A stretch of 64,000 nucleotides of DNA from Crocinitomicaceae bacterium (lineage in GTDB: Bacteria > Bacteroidota > Bacteroidia > Flavobacteriales_G > Salibacteraceae): positions 1-64,000 of the forward strand of contig PAVO01000020.1 of assembly GCA_002713215.1 (NCBI GenBank), given 5' to 3'. A model generated the notes under the pieces. It ran no database searches. It saw nothing but the letters and a program-made list of their open reading frames with translations, and was not told the origin of the DNA. Position numbers and translations under genes: made by a program. Shown piece after piece: positions 26,545 to 36,321 of the stretch (its first letter is position 1; every line of letters starts with the position of its first letter).

Positions 26545-27258
26545 ATGAAAAAATTGCTTCTGCTTAGTAACTCTTCCATACCTTCAGAATCTTATTTTAA
26601 CTGGGGAAAACCCTTTCTGAAGGATTTCCTTGGCGAAGAAAGGAAAACCGTATTATTTGTGCCTTATGCGGGTGTTACGATGTCATTTAGTGAATATACT
26701 GAAACGGTTAAGAAAGTATACAACGAAATGGGGCATGACCTGGTTGGAATTCATGAATTTGATGATCCGCAAAAGGCCATCGAAGAATGCGAGGCATTGG
26801 CAGTTGGTGGTGGAAATACCTTTAGATTGTTTCAATTACTCCACGAAAACGAATTAATAGAAACCATTAATTCCAGAATTGAAGCAGGTATGCCCTATAT
26901 GGGTTGGAGTGCTGGTAGCAACACAGCTTGCCCGTTTTTATTTACAACCAATGATATGCCTATAGTACAACCTAAAAGCTTTAATGGATTGGGGCAAATT
27001 CCATTTCAGTTAAATGTTCATTATACAAATGCATCAATACCAGGTCATGGCGGAGAAACCAGGGACATGCGTTTGACCGAATACCTGGTACTTCAGGAGA
27101 CTCCATTAGTTGGGTTGAGAGAGTGTTCTCTTATAGAAATTCAAGGGGATCAATATTATTTGAAGGGTAGGGGTAACACTATGAAACTATTTAGGTCCAA
27201 CGGCAATCACCAGGAAATCCCGGAAGGTAGGTTTGATCCTGCCGAATGGGCTGAATAA
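26545..27258 (+). CDS. pepE: Dipeptidase E (peptidase family S51)
   Basis: A 237-residue cytoplasmic serine peptidase that cleaves Asp-Xaa dipeptides. GWSAGSN places the nucleophile at Ser122, close to the Ser120 of E. coli PepE. VGGGNTFRLFQLL and the region FNGLGQIPFQLNVHYTN with its His fit the family. ATG 26545 is preferred; an upstream in-frame TTG (26524) adds seven residues not typical of PepE. A -7 box TACTTTTG lies at 26511-26518. Confidence 0.93.
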   Translation: MKKLLLLSNSSIPSESYFNWGKPFLKDFLGEERKTVLFVPYAGVTMSFSEYTETVKKVYNEMGHDLVGIHEFDDPQKAIEECEALAVGGGNTFRLFQLLHENELIETINSRIEAGMPYMGWSAGSNTACPFLFTTNDMPIVQPKSFNGLGQIPFQLNVHYTNASIPGHGGETRDMRLTEYLVLQETPLVGLRECSLIEIQGDQYYLKGRGNTMKLFRSNGNHQEIPEGRFDPAEWAE

Positions 27259-27267
27259 TAGATCTAA

Positions 27268-30200
27268 TCAGGGGTTGCTCCTTTGGTCCGGACTTCGGGT
27301 TTCGTATTGCCACTTGTAGGAGTCAATTGATTTGCCATCGTTGAAGTAGTAGATTCCTCCCCAGTCGTGATGAACTTTGAAATATTCTGAGCCAACGCCT
27401 TCAGTCACAACAACTCTTCTGGTAATATCCTTCCTTTTCTCCTTTCTTTTTTCTTCGGTTACACCTTCAGGGTATGACTTGCCCAATTCATTTTGAAATT
27501 TGGTTTTATCCTTCCTTTCAGCCACATTGTCAATTTTTTCAGTTGTAAAACCCTTGGGCTTTGGACGTGGTAAATTGTGAAGTCTGGCAATCCGATATTG
27601 TTCTTGCCGTTCAATAGCTTGCTTTGTACTTCTAATTGAGGCTTTCACTTCATGGTTGAGTGGGTCTACCTCAAGCCCTTCTTTGAATTTGGCCAGTGCT
27701 TCCTTGTATTGTCCTCCTGCGTATAAATCAGAGCCAGCATCCAATATAGCTTCCACTTTTCTGAAAATCTCGTCACGCTCTTTTTGCCTGGCTTCTTCAG
27801 CTGCATTTTTTCGTTCCAGTTCATCAATGTATTTTTGAATAGAAGCCAGTCCATCCAGTGCACGTTGATTTCCGGGCTCGTATTTTAAAACCTGATCGTA
27901 TTTTTCCTTGGATTCCAAGTATTGCCTCTTTATACCGAGTAGTTTGGCTTCAGATAACAACACATTTATCTCCTGCTGCCTCTCAGAAGCCTCAAGCTGT
28001 GCAATTCTCTTATCCTCATCTGCTTTTAATTCTTTGGCCCGACTTATTTTAGACTTTATCTGAAGGTTGTCGCCATCAAGTTCTTCTGCCTTCTCATAAT
28101 TTTCAATAGCCTTTTGGTATTGTTTTTCGGCCAGTATTTTATCTCCAATTTCTAGGTAGCTTGCAATTAGGTTTCTTCTTTCTTTTTCAGATTGTTGTTT
28201 TGCCGCTTCTTCGTCCCTTTTTCGTTGTGCTTCTTCAGCTGCCAATTTATCGGCCTCCATCTTTTGCTTTCTCCCTTCTAATCGTGAAATATTGGTTGAA
28301 GCAACAGTCACAGAAGCATCAATTGCCAGAATTTCCTTCCATTTATTAATTGCGCCATTAATATTACCTGAAGATTCGGCTTGTTGAGCTTCGGTTGTAA
28401 GTAATTCAATTTTTGCTTTTTTGGTTTCATTGGCTTGTTTTTTGGCCTCTTCTTCTTGTTTGCGTTTTTCGGCTGCCTGGCTTGCCGCAAGAGCTGATGC
28501 AGCTTCTTTCTTTTTGTTCTTAATTCTGGTAATGCTGCTGGATGCCGAAGAATTTGAAGCATCAAGAGCAATCACCTGGTTCCACTTTTCAATGGCTTCA
28601 TCATAGTTTTTAGCCGATTCCGCGGATTTTGCCTCGGCACTTAAGGCATCAATTTTTGCCTGTTTTTCCTGAGCCGATTTTTCGGCTTCGAGCGCAGCCA
28701 ATTTTTTGGCTTCTTCTTCCTGCCTGCGTTTTTCTTCTGCATCGGCAGCAGCTAATGCCGCAGCAACTTCCTTCTTTTTGTTTTCAAGCCGCGTAATGTT
28801 GCTTGAGGCTGAGGAATTAGAAGCATCAAGAGCAATCACCTGATTCCATCTTTCAATGGCTCCATCGTAATTTTCAGCTGATTCAGCTGCATTGGCATCA
28901 GCTATTAACCCGTCCACTTTTGCTTGTTTTTCCTGGGCTGATTTTTCGGCTTCAAGCGCCGCTAGTTTTTTTGCTTCTTCTTCCTGTTTCCGTTTTTCTT
29001 CTGCATCCGCAGCAGCTAGTGCAGCGGCTATTTCTTTCTTTTTATCTTCCAGTCGTGTAATGTTGTTTGAAGCGCTGGTACTTGAGGCGTCAATGGCCAG
29101 TACCTCTTTCCATTTACTAATGGCTTGGTCATAGTTTTCAGCCGATTCGGCCGATTGTGCTTCAGCACTTAAGCCATTAATTTTATCCTGCTTGGCTTTT
29201 TCGGCCTTTTCCCTTTCTTCAGCGGCCATTTGTTCCTGTTCCTTTGTTTCTTTGGCCTTTTGGGCTTCTCCTTTTTTACTCAAAGCAGTTGAATTGTTGT
29301 CATCCAAGGCTAATGCTTCATCGTACTTTGTAATGGCTTCTGCAAACGAACCAGAGGATAGCAGTACATTCCCTTGTTTAATCAGGTCATCGACTTTTGC
29401 CTTTTTCTCAGCTTCTGCTTTTTCCGCAGCTTCTTTAGCCGCCTTCTCCTCAGCCAGCTTTTTTTCATAATCTGAAATGGCTACATCAATATCCTTCATT
29501 GCTGCAGTTGCACCAGGATCGTTTGGAATGACTGCCAATGCGGAAGCAATTAGGCTTTTTGCACCCGTTAGGTCACCACTTGATTTTTTTGTCTCTGCCT
29601 GGCTTAAAAAGTCCTTTACTTCTGACTCCTTTTTTGCCTGGGCTGCTGCAGCCGCTTCAGCTGCTAGCTGTTCTTGTTTTTCCTTTTCGGCCTGAGCAAT
29701 TAAGCCATCTATTTCAGATTGTTTGCTTTTTGCCGCCTGATTATCCGGGAATAATAATAATGCCTTGGCAATTTTCTGTTTGGCTCCTTCATAATCCTTG
29801 GATGATACCAGACCATTGGCTTCAGCAACCAGCTTATCAAATTGCTCCTGCTTGGCTTTTTGTTCAGCCTCCGCCTTTTCTGCATCCAGTTTTTCTTTTT
29901 CCTTTATGTCAACTTTTGATAACCGGGCGTCAACTGTACTCTGACCTTCGGCATATGCAGCTAAAGCTCCTTTGTAGCTACCGCGGGCTTCGTCAAATTT
30001 CCCTTCCTCCAATTGCTTGTCACCTGCAGCGAGAAGTTCATCGTACTCCGCTTTGGCAATCTCATTTTCCTTGGCTTTTCTAAGGTCATTTGCCTGGGTA
30101 ATTAGTGTAGCAGGTTTGTGATCATTGGGTAAGATCCGTTGTGCAGCTTCAAAAGCTGCTATAGCTTCATCGAACCGATCATCCTTTAAGAAATCCTCAC

Positions 30201-31695
30201 CAGCCTTTATTTGCGCATTAAAATCGATCTGTAATGCTGCTTGTTTTTTGTTTGCTTTTAAACTGTTTGCCTGATCGATTAAGCTTTGAGCCCTGTGGTC
30301 AGAAGGAAGAACTTTTTTGGCACCTTCGAAAACGATTATTGCCTCGTCAAATTTTTCAGCATTCATCAATTCTTCACCTTCTTTTATTTTAGACTCATAA
30401 TCCTGTTTAATGGCATCTGCGGCCTTTTGTTCTTTCAATCGGTTTGCTTCTGCAATTAGTTCTTTGGTTTTGGTTTCGTGGGGCATAACATTATGCGCTT
30501 CGCCTAATTTAGCAATTCCCTCATCAAACTTTTCGGCTGCAATTAAAGCCTCAGCCTCTTTTAGTACTTTTTCAAAATTGGCTAGCTGCTCATTATCGGC
30601 CTTCTGCTTTTTTAATGCCTGAGCCTGTGTAATCATGTCTTTGGGATGTGTTTCATGAGGTAGAACCTTTGCGGCTGCCTCATATTTGGTAATTGCATCA
30701 TCAAATTGTTCTGACTTAACTAAGGCATCCGCTTCTTTTACCAAAGCATCATACTCCGCCCGAAGTTTTGCTTGTGCTGCCGCCAGTTTGGAATCATCGC
30801 ATTCCTTCATTTTGGTCTTTGGATAGGTTTCATGAGGTAATACTTTCGAGGCTTCTTCATACTTGGCCTTAGCCTGATCGAACTGGCTTGAACCTAACAG
30901 ACCGTCAGCGGTTTTAATCAAGTCATCGTATTTTTTCTGTTGGGCTTCTTGTTCCAGTTTCTTCGCTTCATCGGCTTTCATTTTTTCGGCTGTCGCCTTT
31001 CTTGATTTGGGCTCAGGATCACTGGGCTTTATCTTGGTAGCACTTTCATAGGCCAGTATGGCTGCGTCAAAATCTTTGGATTTCATTGCCGCATCACCTT
31101 TTGACATGGCCGCAGTGTATTCCTTTTCAATTCTGGCAGTTTCCTCAGCTTTTTTGGCCTCATCCTCTTTCTTCGCTTTCAGTTTTTTTGCTTCCGCAAT
31201 TTGGTCCTTGGGGTACACTTCATCAGACTTTATGGACGAAGCTTCTTGATATTTGGCAATTGCCTCAGCATATTTCTGGCTTTTAAAATAAGCGTCTGCT
31301 TTAACAATAACTGCGTTGTACTTTTCCTTGAGTACTTCTTCCTTAGCTTTATCTTCAGCCCTCTTTTTTTCCTGCTTTGCTAATGCAATTTGATTGTCCG
31401 GATAGGTCTCGGAAGGGCCCCAGGTTTTGGCTTCTGTATATGCTGCAATTGCTTCGTCAAACTTTTTGGCACGAAGCAGTGCATCGCCCTTATTAACACT
31501 TACCTGGTAATTTTTTGTGTATTTCTCTTTGTTTTTATCGGCTTTTTCCTGGGCTTTTTTCTGCTCTTGTTCTTTCTTAAGCTCAGCCTCAATTTCATCC
31601 AATATATCGTCTTGAGCATAGACAGGCTGGGCACTCAGAACCAGAAGAACCGGTAACGAAAACAGAATCCAACGCCACATTTTATCAATACTCAT
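27268..31695 (-). CDS. Very large TPR/coiled-coil repeat protein with internal duplications
   Basis: A 1475-residue secreted or periplasmic protein. A signal peptide ends near AQPVYAQ (about 28). It is made of TPR-like helical units joined by long charged Lys/Glu/Ala coiled-coil linkers. The N-terminal half has about ten units of the form FDEAIAKYEAASKVLPHETYP. In the middle, three nearly identical 88-residue units (AESAENYDxAIxxW...LDAS...EEKRxQEEEAKKL) are repeated at a 264-bp period. A short C-terminal region ends with VHHDWGGIYYFNDGKSI and is not TPR-like. The function is unknown; TPR scaffolds often hold envelope complexes together. ATG at 31695, with an alternative at 31680. Confidence 0.8.
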   Translation of the reverse strand: MSIDKMWRWILFSLPVLLVLSAQPVYAQDDILDEIEAELKKEQEQKKAQEKADKNKEKYTKNYQVSVNKGDALLRAKKFDEAIAAYTEAKTWGPSETYPDNQIALAKQEKKRAEDKAKEEVLKEKYNAVIVKADAYFKSQKYAEAIAKYQEASSIKSDEVYPKDQIAEAKKLKAKKEDEAKKAEETARIEKEYTAAMSKGDAAMKSKDFDAAILAYESATKIKPSDPEPKSRKATAEKMKADEAKKLEQEAQQKKYDDLIKTADGLLGSSQFDQAKAKYEEASKVLPHETYPKTKMKECDDSKLAAAQAKLRAEYDALVKEADALVKSEQFDDAITKYEAAAKVLPHETHPKDMITQAQALKKQKADNEQLANFEKVLKEAEALIAAEKFDEGIAKLGEAHNVMPHETKTKELIAEANRLKEQKAADAIKQDYESKIKEGEELMNAEKFDEAIIVFEGAKKVLPSDHRAQSLIDQANSLKANKKQAALQIDFNAQIKAGEDFLKDDRFDEAIAAFEAAQRILPNDHKPATLITQANDLRKAKENEIAKAEYDELLAAGDKQLEEGKFDEARGSYKGALAAYAEGQSTVDARLSKVDIKEKEKLDAEKAEAEQKAKQEQFDKLVAEANGLVSSKDYEGAKQKIAKALLLFPDNQAAKSKQSEIDGLIAQAEKEKQEQLAAEAAAAAQAKKESEVKDFLSQAETKKSSGDLTGAKSLIASALAVIPNDPGATAAMKDIDVAISDYEKKLAEEKAAKEAAEKAEAEKKAKVDDLIKQGNVLLSSGSFAEAITKYDEALALDDNNSTALSKKGEAQKAKETKEQEQMAAEEREKAEKAKQDKINGLSAEAQSAESAENYDQAISKWKEVLAIDASSTSASNNITRLEDKKKEIAAALAAADAEEKRKQEEEAKKLAALEAEKSAQEKQAKVDGLIADANAAESAENYDGAIERWNQVIALDASNSSASSNITRLENKKKEVAAALAAADAEEKRRQEEEAKKLAALEAEKSAQEKQAKIDALSAEAKSAESAKNYDEAIEKWNQVIALDASNSSASSSITRIKNKKKEAASALAASQAAEKRKQEEEAKKQANETKKAKIELLTTEAQQAESSGNINGAINKWKEILAIDASVTVASTNISRLEGRKQKMEADKLAAEEAQRKRDEEAAKQQSEKERRNLIASYLEIGDKILAEKQYQKAIENYEKAEELDGDNLQIKSKISRAKELKADEDKRIAQLEASERQQEINVLLSEAKLLGIKRQYLESKEKYDQVLKYEPGNQRALDGLASIQKYIDELERKNAAEEARQKERDEIFRKVEAILDAGSDLYAGGQYKEALAKFKEGLEVDPLNHEVKASIRSTKQAIERQEQYRIARLHNLPRPKPKGFTTEKIDNVAERKDKTKFQNELGKSYPEGVTEEKRKEKRKDITRRVVVTEGVGSEYFKVHHDWGGIYYFNDGKSIDSYKWQYETRSPDQRSNP
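28430..29190 (-). repeat. 264-bp tandem duplications inside the TPR gene
   Basis: Equivalent points recur at 28510, 28774 and 29038, an exact 264-bp (88-codon) period. The copies are highly similar at DNA level, including the codons for the KKE-A-ALAAADAEEKR linker. This points to recent in-frame unit duplication. Confidence 0.8.
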
Positions 31696-31877
31696 TTGCT
31701 AAAAAGATTGGTGATTTTAACGCAACGCGAATATACAAATTATTAATACTGGCTTTTTTGTGACAAACGGTACTTTTTTGGTGCTTTGTTTTGTCCCTTA
31801 GAGGGTTATAAATATCTTGGATTATTGTTGCAACAAAATAGAAGTAACCGCAAATCCATTTAATTTTACGGTTGAAA

Positions 31878-32447
31878 ATGCATGCATTAGAACCTTTTTA
31901 TAATTGGCGGAATTTATATACCGCAGAGGATGATGAATATTCTCCGTTTTACGGTAAGGAATATTCCGAATTCTACTTTACCGATAGGATTTATGATCAT
32001 GTCATTCACCCTCAATGGGACAATATTGGATCTACCACCTTATTTGTTAAACTGCTTTTTGTAGAATACAGCGAAGGATTTGCTGTTATTGAATTAATAG
32101 GGGAGTGGAACGACACGTTATACAATGATATAATGACTTTTAAACGTGATATTATTGATCATTTGATTGAAAATGGAATCAATAAGTTCATATTGATTGG
32201 TGAAAACGTGCTGAACTTCCATTCGTCAGATGATTGTTATTATGAGGAGTGGTTTGAAGATGTTGAGGATGGTTGGATAGCTTTGGTCAATTTTAGGGAA
32301 CATGTAATCAGAGAGTTTGTCGCAGTTAATGTGGATCAGTTTTTTCTGTTGGGTGGTAATTTGAATGATTTAGCCTGGCGAACCCGGTTACCCGAAGAAC
32401 TTTATAGAATAATTGATAGTCTGGTAATGAAAAGAATAGGAGTGTAG
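31878..32447 (+). CDS. Conserved hypothetical protein
   Basis: A 189-residue soluble, acidic and aromatic-rich protein that I do not recognise by fold. It starts MHALEPFYNWRNLYTAEDDEYSP, has a central LIGEWNDTLYNDIMTFKRDI and IKFILIGENVLNFH-like strand-turn pattern, and ends RIGV. ATG 31878 is preferred over an in-frame TTG two codons upstream. Its TAG is directly followed by the ATG of the sialidase-like gene with no gap, so the two are likely co-translated. Confidence 0.7.
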   Translation: MHALEPFYNWRNLYTAEDDEYSPFYGKEYSEFYFTDRIYDHVIHPQWDNIGSTTLFVKLLFVEYSEGFAVIELIGEWNDTLYNDIMTFKRDIIDHLIENGINKFILIGENVLNFHSSDDCYYEEWFEDVEDGWIALVNFREHVIREFVAVNVDQFFLLGGNLNDLAWRTRLPEELYRIIDSLVMKRIGV

Positions 32448-34010
32448 ATGAAATTGCAAGTTAGAAGTATCAGTGTATTTTGTTTTTTAGTCACCTTTTC
32501 CATACCGGTTTTTTCCCAGTTAAAGAATGTTCAAATTGACGCCGTACCTGGAAAGAACGAACCCAGTATATGTATTAACCCAAACAACCCCAATCAGATT
32601 ATTGCAGGTACCAATCGGGATTTTTATTTCGTAAGTAATGATGGTGGGAAAACCTGGAAGACCCGAAAACTAACTTCCAGTTTCGGAGTTTGGGGAGACC
32701 CGGTAATTGCTTGTGATACTTCCGGAGATTTCTATTTTTTTCATTTATCGAATCCGCCACGGGGCAATTGGATTGATAGGATTGTTTGTCAAAAAACTAC
32801 TGATGGCGGAAAAACATGGAACGATGGGAGTTTTGTTGGGCTGGATGGAACAAAAGCTCAGGATAAGGAATGGGTTTCTATTGATCGGCGAACCAATACC
32901 ATATACATGACCTGGACCCAATTTGATGCGTATGGAAAACGCGATTCTAATCTATTTTCCAATATTATGTTTTCTAAATCAGAGGATGGGGGAGATACCT
33001 GGAAGCAGGCAGTTCAAATCAATGAAGTTAGCGGAGATTGTATTGATAGTTCAAATACAACAGAAGGTGCGGTTCCAGCGGTTGGGCCAAATGGAGAAGT
33101 TTATGTGAGCTGGGCAGGACCTGCTGGCTTGGTTTTCGATAAGAGCTTGGATGGTGGAAAAACCTGGATGGCAAAGGACAAGCTAATTGATTCACTAAAG
33201 GCCGGTTGGAATTATGATGTTCCCGGAATTATGAGATGCAATGGTCTGCCGGTTACGGTTTGTGATTTAAGCTCGGGTAAACACAGGGGAACCATTTATG
33301 TTAACTGGAGTGACCAAAGAAATGGGAAGGACAATACGGATATTTGGTTAAAGAAGTCAACCGATGGTGGTAAAACCTGGTCGGCCTTAAAAAGAATCAA
33401 CGATGATAGCACTAAAAATCATCAATTTCTAACCTGGATGACGGTTGACCAGAGTACGGGTTTTTTGTACTTTATCTGGTATGATAGGAGGAACTATTCG
33501 GATAATAAGACCGATGTTTATATGGCGGTTTCGTATGATGGAGGAGAGACCTTCGAGAATAAGATATTGAGTGAACAACCCTTTGATCCTGACGAATCGG
33601 TCTTTTTTGGAGATTACACAAACATAAGTGCGGTTGGAGGTAATGTTCGACCAATATGGACCATCATGAATAATGGTAAAACTGAAATTTGGACGGCTCT
33701 TTACACCGAGCAGAAAATAGGTTTGGCCGAAGAAAAGGAGACAAACTGGGCTGTAGATTCTTATCCCAATCCTTTTAATACCGAGGCAACTATTGCATTT
33801 ACTTTAAAATCTGCCCAAAAGGTAAAGATTAGCCTTTATGACCTGGACGGTAAAAAGCTGGTAACCATTCAAAAGAAAAAAAAATTCAAAGAAGGAGAGA
33901 ACCAGGTGACATTTAAAGCGGTTGATTATAACCTGGCTTCAGGTTCTTATGTTTACGTGCTCGAATGCAATGAAATGGTGGTTCGAAAAAGGTTGGTTTT
34001 TGCTCCTTAG
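32448..34010 (+). CDS. Sialidase-like BNR/Asp-box protein with T9SS sorting domain
   Basis: A 520-residue secreted protein with a signal peptide (MKLQVRSISVFCFLVTFSIPVFSQ). Six Asp-box motifs of the form S-x-D-G-G-x-T-[WF] are seen (SNDGGKTW, TTDGGKTW, SEDGGDTW, SLDGGKTW, STDGGKTW, SYDGGETF), as expected for a six-bladed sialidase-type propeller. The C-terminal region begins SYPNPFNTEATIAF and is a T9SS type A sorting domain. Asp boxes also occur in non-sialidase glycosidases and photosystem factors, and the arginine triad was not located, so enzymatic activity is unproven. Confidence 0.85.
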   Translation: MKLQVRSISVFCFLVTFSIPVFSQLKNVQIDAVPGKNEPSICINPNNPNQIIAGTNRDFYFVSNDGGKTWKTRKLTSSFGVWGDPVIACDTSGDFYFFHLSNPPRGNWIDRIVCQKTTDGGKTWNDGSFVGLDGTKAQDKEWVSIDRRTNTIYMTWTQFDAYGKRDSNLFSNIMFSKSEDGGDTWKQAVQINEVSGDCIDSSNTTEGAVPAVGPNGEVYVSWAGPAGLVFDKSLDGGKTWMAKDKLIDSLKAGWNYDVPGIMRCNGLPVTVCDLSSGKHRGTIYVNWSDQRNGKDNTDIWLKKSTDGGKTWSALKRINDDSTKNHQFLTWMTVDQSTGFLYFIWYDRRNYSDNKTDVYMAVSYDGGETFENKILSEQPFDPDESVFFGDYTNISAVGGNVRPIWTIMNNGKTEIWTALYTEQKIGLAEEKETNWAVDSYPNPFNTEATIAFTLKSAQKVKISLYDLDGKKLVTIQKKKKFKEGENQVTFKAVDYNLASGSYVYVLECNEMVVRKRLVFAP

Positions 34011-35113
34011 AAAGCCTCGTTTAGCGTGATGTAAAACTCTTCGTAGTGATCGCCTCTTGCATAATCCAGGCGAATGTGAATACGTTCTTTTTTATTGAAT
34101 GCAAGACGTAGCCCCGCTCCATAGCTTGGGCGCAAATATTCAGTTGAAAAATTGCTGAATTTATCAGCCACACCACCGGTACCGACAAAGGCAGTAAACC
34201 CAAAAAAGTGCCAGATTGGCGTTCGGTATTCAAGCTGAACTGCTGTCATTAGTTGATCCCTGTAGGTTCCTTTTTTGTAACCCCTCATAATTTTACTTCC
34301 TCCCAGTTGAGCCATTCGGTTAAAAGGTGTATTTCCAAAATTGAATTCGGAATAACTCTGAGCAGCAAGTACGTGATTTTTACCCAGGTTGTAATACAGC
34401 CTCGCGTCAATATCAAAATGGTTGAAGTCGAAATCGCTGCCTACAATTTTGTCAAATGCCAAAAGACCGGTTCTCAGGTAGTATCCCTTTCTGGGGGCAT
34501 AGACATTGTCTCGTCCATCGATTCTGACTTCCCAGCCAATTGCATTGGCTAATCCTCCCTGGCTTCCGGGAACAATTCCCGAATCAAGAAGTCCTCCCTG
34601 AGCTACCTCTTCCATGGTTGTATTCTGTAAAAAGACCCTGGGCCCCGTGTACCAGTTTTTCCAGACTTTTTGCATAGCGGCTAATTGAATTCTTGGGAAA
34701 CTTGCCACGTAATCTTCACTGTACCTCAATGGAAACTCATTTCCTACTCCTGAAAAGAAATAGGGGTAATTGTAGTAAGCAACTTCACCCAGAATTCGAA
34801 ACTTATCCTTTTTGAAGTAGAGATTAAAGGGTGCCTGAAACAGAATTTGGTCGTTCATGGTATAAGCAAATGACATGCTGGCATTCGACATTGGGGAAAT
34901 GGTGTCCTCATTGTTGAATCTAAAAAAACCTATTGCCACAGCCCCAAATGCCCACCGTGTTTCCGGTGTGTAATAGATGCTGGGTAAAACCACAAATTTT
35001 CGCTCTTTTTCAAGATCGATCAAGGGTTTTTTCTTTTGAGAATATGAATTGAGGGGAATAAATGCTCCCAGTAAAAGCCCTATAATCAATAAGTATGTGC
35101 TTATATATTTCAA
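34007..35113 (-). CDS. BamA/TamA-family outer membrane beta-barrel protein
   Basis: A 368-residue outer-membrane protein with a signal peptide (about 1-26, ending NSYSQ). The rest alternates as amphipathic strands and ends in FYITLNEAF, with the C-terminal Phe favoured for barrel insertion. GGSKIMRGYKKGTYRDQ near residues 279-296 is like the VRGF/Y loop motif of Omp85 barrels. There are no POTRA domains, so it is a short Omp85-like or surface-antigen form. Its stop overlaps the sialidase-like gene's stop by 4 bp, and its ATG overlaps the Nudix gene by 4 bp. Confidence 0.82.
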   Translation of the reverse strand: MKYISTYLLIIGLLLGAFIPLNSYSQKKKPLIDLEKERKFVVLPSIYYTPETRWAFGAVAIGFFRFNNEDTISPMSNASMSFAYTMNDQILFQAPFNLYFKKDKFRILGEVAYYNYPYFFSGVGNEFPLRYSEDYVASFPRIQLAAMQKVWKNWYTGPRVFLQNTTMEEVAQGGLLDSGIVPGSQGGLANAIGWEVRIDGRDNVYAPRKGYYLRTGLLAFDKIVGSDFDFNHFDIDARLYYNLGKNHVLAAQSYSEFNFGNTPFNRMAQLGGSKIMRGYKKGTYRDQLMTAVQLEYRTPIWHFFGFTAFVGTGGVADKFSNFSTEYLRPSYGAGLRLAFNKKERIHIRLDYARGDHYEEFYITLNEAF

Positions 35114-35583
35114 GACAAATACTTCTTTTTGATTAGTTCAACCACGTGCGCATCAATCAAGAAAGAAAAATCATCTGGATTCAGTTCCGCTAAGGAAGTC
35201 CATCTAAACGATTCCTGATCTCCAACAATGGTCGGGTCAAAGTCAAACTTCAAACCCGATGTTTTAAAATTGATATCACCTATTGGTTTAATGATGTGGT
35301 AGATACTAATAACCTGTTCGTTTGGGCGGAATGCCGACCGTACCATCTGTTCTGTCGTATAAAAATGATCTTGAACCTCGATGGGTTGATTCATTTCTTC
35401 CATACATTCCCTGACCAAACAATCAATGGGCGATTCATGGAATTCTAAGCCACCTCCAGGAAATTTGGTAAAATGCTGCCCCCTAATCACCTCGTCGGAA
35501 ACTAGAATTTGATTTTCGTCATTGAACATCAATCCATATACCCGAACATTAAACTTGCTTATTGGAGGTAAACCCGTTGTCAT
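35110..35583 (-). CDS. Nudix hydrolase
   Basis: A 157-residue cytoplasmic hydrolase. The Nudix box reads GGGLEFHESPIDCLVRECMEEM (given here as G-x5-E-x7-R-E-x-x-E-E, about residues 43-64). Substrate cannot be told. It is co-directional with the outer-membrane barrel gene and overlaps it by 4 bp, so they are translationally coupled, although no functional link is known. Confidence 0.9.
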   Translation of the reverse strand: MTTGLPPISKFNVRVYGLMFNDENQILVSDEVIRGQHFTKFPGGGLEFHESPIDCLVRECMEEMNQPIEVQDHFYTTEQMVRSAFRPNEQVISIYHIIKPIGDINFKTSGLKFDFDPTIVGDQESFRWTSLAELNPDDFSFLIDAHVVELIKKKYLS

Positions 35584-35643
35584 GGAGCAAATATCTTTAA
35601 ATATTGTAACGGAATTTAAGACAATGTCCCAAGAAATGCACAG

Positions 35644-36303
35644 CTACATTTTCCAGGCGCGTAACATTTCCCGTTTTCCGGGAGGGCCAGGAATCTTTTC
35701 AACTTCAAAACCAACGGATTGCATGGTCCGCCTTACATCACCTTTTGAAGAATAAGTAACTAATACTCCATTAATATTTAATACATTGTACATGGATTTG
35801 AATATTTTTTCGGTCCACATTTTTGGTTGTTTATTAGGGCCAAAGGCATCGAAATAGATCAAATCAATTTGATCCGGAATGGTATCCGTTTCTATATCGC
35901 ATTGCAATTTGTGTAATTGGAAATTAGGAGTTAGTTGGCAGGGAGCATTCCACTTAGCCTCGTGAATTTTTGAGAATACTTCCTCGTTTGTTTCTAACTT
36001 ACCGGTATAGTTTAAATTTTTCCAAATTGATTCACCTAGTGGATACTTTTCTAATCCGTAATACGAGATCATCGGACCACTTTTTTGCGATTCCAGGTAA
36101 GTAATATAGGTGTTGAGCCCGGTACCGAATCCAACCTCCAGTATTGAGATTTGATTTTTACTTTGCTTCAAGGCCAAACCACTTTTAATAAAGACATGGT
36201 ATGCCTCTTGAATTGCACCGTGGGTTGAATGGTAAGTTTCATTCAATTCTTCAAGAAGAAGGGTGTGAGAACCGTCTTTTGTAAGGGTTAATTTTAATGA
36301 CAT
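35644..36303 (-). CDS. mnmD: tRNA (mnm5s2U34)-methyltransferase MnmD
   Basis: A 219-residue SAM-dependent methyltransferase, matching the stand-alone MnmD domain that in E. coli is the N-terminal half of MnmC. It adds the final methyl group in mnm5s2U at the tRNA wobble position. ILEVGFGTGLNTYITYLES (about 55-73) is the SAM site and IYFDAFGPNKQPKMWT (about 148-163) is characteristic. No FAD oxidase half is fused, as is usual in Bacteroidota. Confidence 0.92.
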   Translation of the reverse strand: MSLKLTLTKDGSHTLLLEELNETYHSTHGAIQEAYHVFIKSGLALKQSKNQISILEVGFGTGLNTYITYLESQKSGPMISYYGLEKYPLGESIWKNLNYTGKLETNEEVFSKIHEAKWNAPCQLTPNFQLHKLQCDIETDTIPDQIDLIYFDAFGPNKQPKMWTEKIFKSMYNVLNINGVLVTYSSKGDVRRTMQSVGFEVEKIPGPPGKREMLRAWKM

Positions 36304-36321
36304 AATATTAGTGCAGTTGAA

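Noticed and set aside
29538-30083. A 181-codon open frame on the plus strand
   Set aside because: It is antisense to the Lys/Glu/Ala-rich TPR gene, where biased codons remove stops; no ribosome site or homology pattern was seen.
27268-31695. CRISPR or other short DNA repeat array
   Set aside because: The repeats are long, in frame and code for TPR/coiled-coil units; no short direct repeats with unique spacers were seen anywhere in the window.
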